Below are positions 24,301 to 35,808 of a DNA stretch of 64,000 nt, piece by piece. The notes beneath the pieces were generated by a model, which was given only the letters and a program-made list of their open reading frames with translations, did not search any database and had not been told where the DNA came from. The stretch comes from Purshia tridentata (taxonomy: Eukaryota; Streptophyta; Magnoliopsida; Rosales; Rosaceae): positions 1-64,000 of the forward strand of contig QANT01008541.1 of NCBI GenBank assembly GCA_003254885.1, given 5' to 3'. The first letter of the stretch is position 1. Every line of letters begins with the position of its first letter. The position numbers and the translations under genes are program-made.

Positions 24301-27300
24301 GGCTAGACCGTTAATCCAAGCATGAGAACGTTCTTCTTGCCAACCGCGCACGTTTTGGTGCAACTTTAACCAAGTCGTGCACAGTGTGCACCGAAATGAC
24401 GTTTGATGCATTCTTAACACCTAAACTGGTTCGTTGGGGCTGGAACGCGAATCCAAACAAGAGAAGGTGCTTCCTCATGTCCTTATTGCCAACCGGGGAC
24501 GTTTTGGGGCAATTGAGACGAAATTGGGTTGAGGAGGCACCGGAATGGGGTTTTCGTGCGTTCTTGTCCAAAGCATGTGCTTCTTGAGGGCTAGAACGCT
24601 AATCCAAGAATGAGAAAGTGCTTCCCCACATCTTTCTTGCCAACCGGGCACGTCTTGGTGGACATTGCACGAAATTGGATTGAGTACGCACCGAAATGAC
24701 GTTTTCGTGCCTTCTAAACACGGAATGTGCTTCTTTTAGGGCTAGAATGCTAATCCAAGCATGAGAAAGTGCTTCCCCATGTCTTTCTTGCCAACCGACA
24801 ACGTTTTGGTGCCAACCTTAACCAGATTGTACAGAGTGCGCACCGGAATGAGGTCTTCGTTCATTCCTAACACCCAAAGTGGTTCTTTGGGGCTAGCACG
24901 CTAATCGAGACTTCAGAGAGTGCTTCCTCACCTCTTTCTTGCCAATCGGGCACGTTTTGGTGCAATTTGGACCAAGTGAGACTGAGTATGCACCGAAATG
25001 ACGTATTCGTGCACTCTTAGCACCTAAAGTTGTTCTTTGGGGCTCGAACGCTTTTCGAGTCATGTGAGAGTGCTTCCCCATGTCTTTCTTTCCAACGGGG
25101 AACGTTTTGGTGCAACTTTCATCGAATTGGACTCAGTGTGCACCGAAATGACGATTTCGTGCATTTTTAAGACCCTAAGTGGTTCCTTAGGGTTAGCACG
25201 CTATTATCGAGACATGAGAAAGTGCTTCCTCATGTCTTTCTTGCCCACCATGGAAGTTTTGGTGCGATTGGGACGAATTTGGACTGAGTATGCCCCGGAA
25301 TGATGTTTTCGTGCACTCGTAACACCTAAAGTGGTTCTTTAGGGCTGGCACGCTATCGGGACATGAGAACGTGCGTCCTAGTGTCCTTCTTGCCAACCGG
25401 GCACGTTTTGATGCAACTTAGACGAAAGTAGACTGAGTGTGCACTGAAATGAGGTTTTAGTTCCTTCTTAACACGATATGTGCTTCTTGAGGGCTAGAAC
25501 GTTAATCCAAGCATGAGAACGTGCTTCTTGCCAACCGCGCACGTTTTGGTGCAACTTTAACCAAGTCGTGCACAGTGTGCACCGAAATGACGTTTGATGC
25601 ATTCTTAACACCTAAACTGGTTCGTTGGGGCTGGAACGCGAATCCAAACAAGAGAAGGTGCTTCCTCATGTCCTTATTGCCAACCGGGGACGTTTTGGGG
25701 CAATTGAGACGAAATTGGGTTGAGGAGGCACCGGAATGGGGTTTTCGTGCGTTCTTGTCCATAGCATGTGGTTCTTGAGGGCTAGAACGCTAATCCAAGA
25801 ATGAGATGAGACAAAATTGGGTTGAGGAGGCACCGGAATGGGCTTTTCGTGCGTTCTTGTCCAAAGCATGTGCTTCTTGAGGGCTAGAACGCTAATCCAA
25901 GAATGAGAAAGTGCTTCCCCACATCTTTCTTGCCAACCGGGCACGTCTTGGTGGACATTGCACGAAATTGGATTGAGTACGCACCGAAATGACGTTTTCG
26001 TGCCTGTAAACACGGAATGTGCTTCTTTTAGGGCTAGAATGCTAATCCAAGCATGAGAAAGTGCTTCCCCATGTCTTTCTTGCCAACCGACAACGTTTTG
26101 GTGCCAACCTTAACCAGATTGTACAGAGTGCGCACCGGAATGAGGTCTTCGTTCATTCCTAACACCCAAAGTGGTTCTTTGGGGCTAGCACGCTAATCGA
26201 GACTTTAGAGAGTGCTTCCTCACCTCTTTCTTGCCAATCGGGCACGTTTTGGTGCAATTTGGACAAACTGAGACTGAGTATGCACCGAAATGACATATTC
26301 GTGCACTCTTAGCACCTAAAGTTGTTCTTTGGGGCTCGAACGCTTATCGAGACATGAGAGAGTGCTTCCCCATGTCTTTCTTTCCAACGGGGAACGTTTT
26401 GGTGCAACTTTCATCGAATTGGACTCAGTGTGCACCGAAATGACGTTTTCGTGCATTCTTAAGACTTCAAGTGGTTCCTTAGGGTTAGCACGCTATTATC
26501 GTTCATCGAATTGTACTCAGTGTGCACCGAAATGACGGTTTCGTGCATTCTTAAGACCCCAAGTGGTTCCTTAGGGTTAGCACGCTATTATCGAGACATG
26601 AGAAAGTGCTTCCTCATGTCTTTCTTGCCCACCATGGAAGTTTTGGTGCGATTGGGACGAATTTGGACTGAGTACGCCCCGAAATGATGTTTTCGTGCAT
26701 TCGTAACACCTAAAGAGGTTCTTTAGGGCTGGCACGCTATCGGGACTTGAGAACGTGCGTCCTAGTGTCCTTCTTTCCAACCGGGCACGTTTCGATGCAA
26801 CTTAGACGAAAGTAGACTGACTGCGCACTGAAATGAGGTTTTAGTTGCTTCTTAACACGATATGTGCTTCTTGAGGGCTAGAACGTTAATCCAAGCATGA
26901 GAACGTGCTTCTTGCCAACCGCGCACGTTTTGGTGCAACTTTAACCAAGTCGTGCACAGTGTGCACCGAAATGACGTTTGATGCATTCTTAACACCTAAA
27001 CTGGTTCGTTGGGGATGGAACGCGAATCCAAATAACAGAAGGTGCTTCCTCATGTCCTTATTGCCAACCGGGGTCGTTTTGGGGCAATTGAGACGAAATT
27101 GGGTTGAGGAGGCACGGAAATGGGGTTTTCGTGCGTTCTTGTCCAAAGCATGTGCTTTTTGAGGGCAAGAACGCTAATCCAAGAATGAGAAAGTGCTTCC
27201 CCACATCTTTCTTGCCAACCGGGCACGTCTTAGTGGACATTGCACGAAATTGGATTGAGTACGCACCGAAATGACGTTTTCGTGCCTTCTAAACACGGAA

Positions 27301-30197
27301 TGTGCTTTTTTTAGGGCTAGAATGCTAATCCAAGCATGAGAAAGTGCTTCCCCATGTCTTTCTTGCCGACCGACAACGTTTTGGTGCCAACCTTCACCAG
27401 TTGTACAGAGTGCGCACCGGAATGAGGTCTTCGTTCATTCCTAATACCCAAAGTGGTTCTTTGGGGCTAGCACGCTAATCGAGACTTTAGAGAGTGCTTC
27501 CTCACCTCTTTCTTGCCAATCGGGCACGTTTTGGTGCAATTTGGACCAAGTTAGACTGAGTATGCACCGAAATGACGTATTCGTGCACTCTTAGCACCTA
27601 AAGTTGTTGTTTGGGGCTTGAACGCTTATCGAGACATGAGAGAGTGCTTCCCCATGTCTTTCTTTCCAACGGGGAACGTTTTGGTGCAACTTTCATCGAA
27701 TTAAACTCAGTGTGCACCGAAATGACGTTTTCGTGCATTCTTAAGACCTCAAGTGGTTCCTTAGGGTTAGCACGCTATTATCGAGACATGAGAAAGTGCT
27801 TCCTCATGTCTTTCTTGCCCACCATGGAAGTTTTGGTGCGATTGGGACGAATTTGGACTGAGTACGCCCCGAAATGATGTTTTCGTGCATTCGTAACACC
27901 TAAAGTGGTTCTTTAGGGCTGGCACGCTATCGGGACATGAGAACGTGCGTCCTAGTGTCCTTCTTGCCAACCGGGCACGTTTTGATGCAACTTAGACGAA
28001 AGTAGACTGAGTGTGCACTGAAATGAGGTTTTAGTTCCTTCTTAACACGATATGTGCTTCTTGAGGGCTAGAACGTTAATCCAAGCATGAGAACGTGCTT
28101 CTTGCCAACCGCGCACGTTTTGGTGCAACTTTAACCAAGTCGTGCACAGTGTGCACCGAAATGACGTTTGATGCATTCTTAACACCTAAACTGGTTCGTT
28201 GGGGCTGGAACGCGAATCCAAACAAGAGAAGGTGCTTCCTCATGTCCTTATTGCCAACCGGGGACGTTTTGGGGCAATTGAGACGAAATTGGGTTGAGGA
28301 GGCACCAGAATGGGGTTTTCGTGCGTTCTTGTCCAAAGCATGTGCTTCTTGAGGGCTAGAACGCTAATCCAAGAATGAGAAAGTGCTTCCCCACATCTTT
28401 CTTGCCAACCGGGCACGTCCTTGTGGACATTGCACGAAATTAGATTGAGTACGCACCGAAATGACGTTTTCGTGCCTCTTGCCAACCGAGCACGTCTTGG
28501 TGGACATTGCACCAAATTGGATTGAGTACGCACCGAAATGACGTTTTCGTGCCTTCTAAACACGGAATGTGCTTCTTTTAGGGCTAGAATGCTAATCCAA
28601 GCATGAGAAAGTGCTTCCCCATGTCTTTCTTGCCAACCGACAACGTTTTGGTGCCAACCTTAACCAGATTGTACAGAGTGCGCACCGGAAGGAGGTCTTC
28701 GTTCATTCCTAACACCCAAAGTGGTTCTTTGGGGCTAGCACGCTAATCGAGACTTTAGAGAGTGCTTCCCCACGTCTTTCTTGCCCATCGGGCACGTTTT
28801 GGTGCAATTTGGACCAAGTTAGACTGAGTATGCACCGAAATGACGTATTCGTGCACTCCTAGCACCTAAAGTTGTTATTTGGGGCTTGAACGCTTATCGA
28901 GACATGAAAGAGTGCTTCCCCATGTCTTTCTTTCCAACGGGGAACGTTTTGGTGCAACTTGGACGGAAATGACGTATTCGTGCACTCTTAGCACCTAAAG
29001 TTGTTCTTTGGGGCTTGAACGCTTATCGAGACATGAAAAAGTGCTTCCCCTTGTCTTTCTTTCCAACGGGGAATGTTTTGGTGCAACTTTCATCGAATTG
29101 GACTCACTGTGCACCGAAATGACGTTTTTGTGCATTCTTAAGACCTCAAGTGGTTCCTTCGGGTTAGCACGCTTTTATCGACACATGAGAAAGTACTTCC
29201 TGATGTCTTTCTTGCCCACCATGGAAGTTTTGGTGCGATTTGGATGAATTTGGACTGAGTACGCCCCGAAATGATGTTTTCTTACATTCTTAACACCTAA
29301 AGTGGTTCTTTAGGGCTGGAACGCTATCGGGACATGAGAACGTGCGTCCTGGTGTCCTTCTTGCCAACCGGGCACGTTTTGATGCAACTTAGACGAAAGT
29401 AGAATGAGTGTGCACTAAAATGAGGTTTTAGTTCCTTCTTAACGCGAAATGTGCTTCTTGAGGACTAAAACGTTAATCCAAGCATGAGAATGTGCTTCTT
29501 GCCAACCGCGCACGTTTTGGTGCAACTTTAACCGAGTCGTGCACAGTGTGCACCGAAATGACCTTTGATGCATTCTTATCACCTAAATTGGTTCGTTGGG
29601 GCTGGAACGCTAATCCAAACAAGAGAAGGTGCTTCCTCATGTCCATATTGCCAACCGGGGACGTTTTGGAGCAATTGAGACGAAATTGGGTTAAGGAGGC
29701 ACCAGAATGGGGTTTTCGTGCGTTCTTATCCAAAGCATGTGCTTCTTGAGGGCTAGAACGCTAATCCAAGAATGAGAAAGTGCTTCCCCACATCTTTCTT
29801 GCCAACCGGGCACGTCTTGGTAGAAATTGAACGAAATTGGATTGAGTACGCACCGAAATGACGTTTTCGTGCCTTCTAAACACAAAATGTGCTTCTTTAG
29901 GGCTAGAATGCTAATCCAAGCATGTGAAAGTGCTTCCCCATGTCTTTCTTGCCAATCGATAACGTTTTGGTGCCAACCTTAACCAAATTGTATAGAGTGC
30001 GCACCGAAATGAGGTCTTCGTTCATTCCTAGCACCCAAAGTGGTTCTTTGGGGCTAGCACGCTAATCGAGACTTTAGAGAGTGCTTCCCCACCTCTTTCT
30101 TGCCAATCGGGCACGTTTTGGTGCAATTTGGACCAAGTTAGACTGAGTATGCACCGAAATGACGTATTCGTGCACTCTTAGCACCTAAAGTTGTTCT

Positions 30198-31387
30198 TTG
30201 GGGCTTGAACGCTTATCGAGACATGAGAGAGTGCTTCCCCATGTCTTTCTTTCCAACGGGGAACGTTTTGGTGCAACTTTCATCGAATTGGACTCAGTGT
30301 GCACCGAAATGACGTTTTCGTGCATTCTTAAGACCTCAAGTGGTTCCTTAGGGTTAGCAAGCTATTATCGACACATGAGAAAGTGCTTCCTCATGTCTTT
30401 CTTGCCCACCATGGAAGTTTTGGTGCGATTTGGACGAATTTGGACTGAGTACGCCCCGAAATGATGTTGTCGTGCATTCTTAACACCTAAAGTGGTTCTT
30501 TAGGGCTGGCACGCTATCGGTACATGAGAATGTGCGTCCTAGTGTCCTTCCTGCCAACCGGGCACGTTTTGATGCAACTTAGACGAAAGTAGACTGAGTG
30601 TGCACTGAAATGAGGTTTTAGTTCCTTCTTAACGCGAAATGTGCTTCTTGAGGGCTAGAACGTTAATCCAAGCACGAGAACGTGCTTCTTACCAACCGCG
30701 CACGTTTTGGTGCAACCTTAACCAAGTCGTGCACAGTGTGCACCGAAATGACGTTTAATGCATTCTTATCACCTAAACTGGTTCGTTGGGGCTGGAACGC
30801 GAATCCAAACAAGAGAAGGTGCTTCCTCATGTCCTTATTGCCAACCCGGGGACGTTTTGGGGCAATGAGACAAAATTGGGTTGAGGAGGCACCGGAATGG
30901 GGTTTTCGTGCTTTCTTATCCAAAGCATGTGCTTCTTGAGGGCTAGAACGCTAATCCAAGAATGAGAAAGTGCTTTCCCACATCTTTCTTGCCAACCGGG
31001 CACGTCTTGGTGGAAATTGCATGAAGTTGGATTGAGTACGCACCGAAATGATGTTTTCATGCCTTATAAACACGAAATGTGCTTCTTTAGGGCTAGAATG
31101 CTAATCCAAGCATGAGAAAGTGCTTCCCTATGTCTTTCTTGCCAACCGACAACGTTTTGGTGCCAACCTTAACCAAATTGTACAGAGTGCGCACCGGAAT
31201 GAGGTCTTCGTTCATTCCTAACACCCAAAGTGGTTCTTTGGGGCTAGCACGCTAATTGAGACTTTAGAGAGTGCTTCCCCACCTCTTTCTTGCCAATCGA
31301 GCATGTTTTGGCGCAATTTGGACCAGGTTAGACTAAGTATGCACAGAAATGACGTATTCGTGCACTCTTAGCACCTAAAGTTGTTCT
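30198..31387 (+). repeat. Reference higher-order unit of the satellite
   Basis: This 1190-bp stretch is one undisturbed higher-order unit; the next unit starts at 31388 with the same landmark. It holds eight monomer types. One type is short (about 138 bp) because it lacks about 11 bases in the 'gtgcttcctcatgtctttcttgcc' block. Confidence 0.85.
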
Positions 31388-33676
31388 TTGGGGCTTGAAC
31401 GCTTATCGAGACATGAAAGAGTGCTTCCCCATGTCTTTCTTTCCAACGGGGAACGTTTTGGTGCAACTTTCATCGAATTGGACTCACTATGCACCGAAAT
31501 GACGTTTTCGTGCATTCTTAAGACCTCAAGTGGTTCCTTAGGGTTAGCACGCTTTTATCGAGACATGAGAAAGTGCTTCCTTTTGTCTTTCTTGCCCACC
31601 ATGGAAGTTTTGGTACGATTTCGATGAATTTGGACTGAGTACGCCCCGAAATGATGTTTTCGTGCATTCTTAACACCTAAAGTGGTTCTTTAGGGCTGGC
31701 ACGCTATCGGGACATGTGAACGTGCGTCCTGGTGTCCTTTTTGCCAACCGGGCACGTTTTGATGCAACTTAGACGAAAGTAGAATGAGTGTGCACTGAAA
31801 TTAGGTTTTTGTTGCTTCTTCACGCGAAATGTGCTTCTTGAGGACTAGAACGTTAATCCAAGCATGGGAACGTGCTTCTTGCCAACCGCGCACGTTTTGG
31901 TGCAACTTTAACCAAGTCGTGCACAGTGTGCACCGAAATGACGTTTGATGCATTCTTAACACCTAAACTGGTTCGTTGGGGCTGGAACGCGAATCCAAAC
32001 AAGAGAAGGTGCTTCCTCATGTCCTTATTGCCAACCGGGGACGTTTTGGGGCAATTGAGACGAAATTGGGTTGAGGAGGCACCGGAATGGGGCTTTCGTG
32101 CGTTCTTGTCCAAAGCACGTGCTTCTTGAGGGCTAGAACGCTAATCCAAGAATGAGAAAGTGCTTCCCCACATCTTTCTTGCCAACCGGGCACGTCTTGG
32201 TGGAAATTGCACGGAATTGGATTGAGTACGCACCGAAATGACGTTTTCGTGCCTTCTAAACACAAAATGTGCTTCTTTAGGGCTAGAATGCTAATCCAAG
32301 CATGAGAAAGTGCTTCCCCATGTCTTTCTTGCCAACCAATAACGTTTTGGTGCTAACCTTAACCAAATTGTATAGAGTGCGCAATGAAGTCTTCGTTCAT
32401 TCCTAGCACCCAAAGTGGTTCTTTGGGGCTAGCACGCTAATTGAGACTTTAGAGAGTGCTTCCCCACCTCTTTCTTGCCATTCGGGCACGTTTTGGTACA
32501 ATTTGGACCAAGTTAGACTGAGTATGCACCGAAATGACGTATTCGTGCACTCCCAGCACCTAAAGTTGTTATTTGGGGCTTGAACGCTTATCGAGACATG
32601 AAAGAGTGCTTCCCCATGTTTTTCTTTGCAACAGGGAACGTTTTGGTGCAACTTTCATCGAATTGGACTGACTGTGCACCGAAATGACATTGTCGTGCAT
32701 TCTTAAGACCTCAAGTGGTTCTTTAGGGTTAGCAAGCTATTATCGACACATGAGAAAGTGCTTCCTCATGTCTTTCTTTCCCACCATGGAAGTTTTGGTG
32801 CGATTTGGACGAATTTGGACTGAGTACACCCCGAAATGATGTTGTCGTGCATTCTTAACACCTAAAGTGGTTCTTTAGGGCTGGCACGCTATCGGGACAT
32901 GAGAACGTGCGTCCTAGTGTCCTTCTTGCCAACCGGGCACGTTTTGATGCAACTTAGACGAAAGTAGACTGCGTGTGCACTGACATGAGGTTTTAGTTCC
33001 TCCTTAACGCGAAATGTGCTTCTTGAGGGCTAGAACGTTAATCCAAGCACGAGAACGTGCTTCTTACCAACCGCGAACGTTTTGGTGCAACTTTAACCAA
33101 GTCGTGCACAGTGTGCACCGGAATGACGTTTGATGCATTCTTATCACCTAAACTGGTTCGTTGGGCCTGAAACGCGAATCCAAACAAGAGAAGGTGCTTC
33201 CTCATGTCCTTATTCCCAACCGGGGACGTTTTGGGGCAATTGAGACGAAATTGGGTTGAGGAGGCACCGGAATGGGGCTTTCGTGCGTTCTTGTCCAAAG
33301 CACGTGCTTCTTGAGGGCTAGAACGCTAATCCAAGAATGAGAAAGTGCTTCCCCACATCTTTCTTGCCAACCGGGCACGTCTTGGTGGAAATTGCACGAA
33401 ATTGGATTGAGTACGCACCGAAATGACGTTTTCGTGCCTTCTAAACACGAAATGTGCTTCTTTAGGGCTAGAATGCTAATCCAAGCATGAGAAAGTGCTT
33501 CCCCATGTCTTTCTTGCCAACCGACAACGTTTTGGTGCCAACCTTAACCAAATTGTACAGAGTGCGCACCGGAATGAGGTCTTCGTTCATTCCTAACACC
33601 CAAAGTGGTTCTTTGGGGCTAGCACGCTAATCGAGACTTTAGAGAGTGCTTCCTCACCTCTTTCTTGCCAATCGGG

Positions 33677-33677
33677 N
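33677..33677. other. Single ambiguous base at the satellite-LTR junction
   Basis: One N lies exactly between the last satellite base and the first recognisable base of the minus-strand LTR. The junction may be an assembly join rather than a real breakpoint. Confidence 0.7.
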
Positions 33678-35808
33678 CAAGTGCACGAATCACAGAGTAG
33701 CAAGGGGTGCAAAGTACGAGGTCGATCCCACAGAAAATGGATATAGTACCAATAAACTAACTTAACTTAACATATTAGAAACACTAACACATGCACACAG
33801 AAATGGGGGGTTTAGATTAGAAAGAAAAACACAAACACAAACAAACACACTTTCGTGGCATTGTTAAGCAACAAAATCCACCAAACTATCAATGATCAAC
33901 TAATATGATAATCATGCAATTTCAAAAGACTACGAACATAAAGTTTGACTACCAAAGGCTTTGGCTATTTCCCTTTGGCGTTATACCTTCCTTATGCATG
34001 TACTAAGAGCTTATCGGGCCTACCCTAGCAAGTTAACGTGCATGTTCCTAGATAAACTAGGGCAATCACCCATGCAAGAGTCATTAAGTTCTATGAAGAT
34101 GTCAAACACGCAGACCCCCTTTCCAACCAAATGTACACGGCGTTACCATACGAATACTATTACCACAACCGTTGCTTAAGTGGCTGCTTGTTACTTCTAA
34201 AATTGTCATCCTTTCGAGCTTATTCAATTTTATAACAATCACTAGATGCTTTGTCCTTAAGGTGGCCAGTCCTAAGACTCTACAACTAGTGACATTCTAA
34301 TAGATAATAGGATTTTATGTAAGTACCATCATCATAAATTACAAGAAACCATAACTCAACATTGATCACAATAGATGCTTCATCATCCACTTAACAATGC
34401 ATAAAAGTAATTAAAACATAAAACAGAAAATAAAAGAACTAACTTTCAGTATATAAAAATAATCAATGAATCCATAATGAAAGAAAGAACAAACTAAATT
34501 AATAAACAAAAGAAAAGAAAAAGAAGAAAAACCCAGGAAGGAGGCAGCGGCTAGGCATGGAAAAAGCCTAGGAACTTGTAACTAGGGCTAGGGCAACAAG
34601 CTAGGAAGCTTGCGCCCAAGCCCTAGGGCTTCACCCTTGTGGCTCTCTCTCTCTCTCTCTCTCTCTAAAGATGTGAAATATTGCTTGATATGTAAACTGA
34701 TGTGTGATGTCAAATAATGAAGAGATGAGGTCTTTATATAGTGGTAAGGAGGTGGGGATTCCTTGGCTTGCAAGGAAAGAGTTTACTTGCACTCCAAGAA
34801 TGGGTCTTGGGCTGTTTTGGGCGAGTAGACTTTTTCTGGTCGCGGAACTGCTGCGCTGTCTTCACTAAAATGGCCATATCTTGAGCTAGGAGTGTCAGAA
34901 TCGAGTTCCGTAAAATTCCCTGTAAAGCTAACATCCGTATATTTCCAACGATATATGGCTTGACATCTTATTCGATCTAGAGGAATACAGAATTACTATC
35001 CAAATTTCTGCTCATATTTCCAGGGTTTTGACTTCCTTGCAAGTTAAGGACTCCTTAAGATCTTTGACTGAGTCTTCCAAGATTCTCCTTCCAAACAAGG
35101 ATTCCAGAATTGGGAAAGTCGTCTAATGCAAGTAATAGGCGCATGGGCTCTTGAATGTGGACTTGGACTTGGCCCAATCTTCTCTTGCTTGCTTGTCTTG
35201 TCTTGAGGCCCAACAAATTGTAGAAGCTTCTAGAACCTTTGACTTTGACCCCACATTTCCTAATCCCACTAGGAAACCTTATCCAATTAGGATTTCACTT
35301 TTACCATCATGTCCAACTAGGGTTAGGTTTTTCCAGTCCAATTAGGATTAGGTTTTCCTAGTCCAACTAACAAATTGTAGAAGCTTCTAGAATCTTTGAC
35401 CTTGACCCCACATTTCCTAATCCAACTAGGAAACCTTATCCAATTAGGATTTCACTTTTACCATCATGTCCAACTAGGGTTAGGTTTTCCTAGTCCAACT
35501 AGGATTAGGTTTTCCTAGTCCAACTAGGATTTCTCATTTCTGGCCTTGGATATTGATGGTTTTCCTGATTTGGCTAGGATTCCTTATTTGAGTAGAATTT
35601 CTGCTTTCCTAGTTCCGTCAGGATTTCTTTAGTTTTCCTAGTTTGATCAGGAATTGTCCAATTTTGGCTCTTTTGGCTTCTTTCTTCATCTATGCTTCAT
35701 TTGACCTACAAAACACAAAACTAAACCAAAAGACACAAAAATGTCGAGTTCTTGCACTCTAAGTAAGTGGGTTAGTATCCAAAAATAGTGTAAATTGACC
35801 ACTCAACA
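33678..35808 (-). repeat. 3' LTR of the minus-strand Athila-type element
   Basis: The sequence is the reverse complement of an Athila LTR: it opens with 'caagtgcacgaatcacagag' and closes '...actcaaca' before 'cacccccaaacttagac', the inverted interior end. The outermost bases are not visible because the sequence begins after the N at 33677. It contains an inverted TATA-like box near 34735 and a CT microsatellite near 34645-34666. Confidence 0.87.
35213..35530 (-). repeat. Tandem duplication within the minus-strand 3' LTR
   Basis: 'caacaaattgtagaagcttc' followed by 'tagaa(c/t)c(t)tttga' occurs near 35216 and again near 35368, with the following ~150 bp repeated, including several 'cctagtccaactagg' words. 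The 5' LTR has this block once, near 39839. Confidence 0.8.

Larger units (their letters stand above)
16572..33676 (+). repeat. Tandem satellite array, eight-monomer higher-order repeat of ~1190 bp
   Basis: About 17.1 kb is built from monomers close to 150 bp. In one register the 'gcac(c/t)g(a/g)aatga' landmark falls at 17979, 18129, 18279, 18431, 18580, 18718, 18867 and 19018, giving spacings of 150, 150, 152, 149, 138, 149 and 151; the eighth type adds about 152. The eight types differ from one another yet recur in the same order, giving a ~1190-bp period. One landmark type recurs at 16924, 18176, 19432, 20241, 21441, 22632, 23846, 25037, 26329, 27611, 29008, 30198 and 31388. Irregular steps reflect local duplications or loss. 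Roughly 115 monomers and 14 higher-order units are present. There is no coding function. I do not recognise the family. Confidence 0.95.

Noticed and set aside
16924-33298. Dozens of open frames of 60-115 codons on both strands of the satellite
   Set aside because: They repeat with the 1190-bp period, overlap on opposite strands, and match no protein family. They follow from the repeat's sequence, not from selection for coding.
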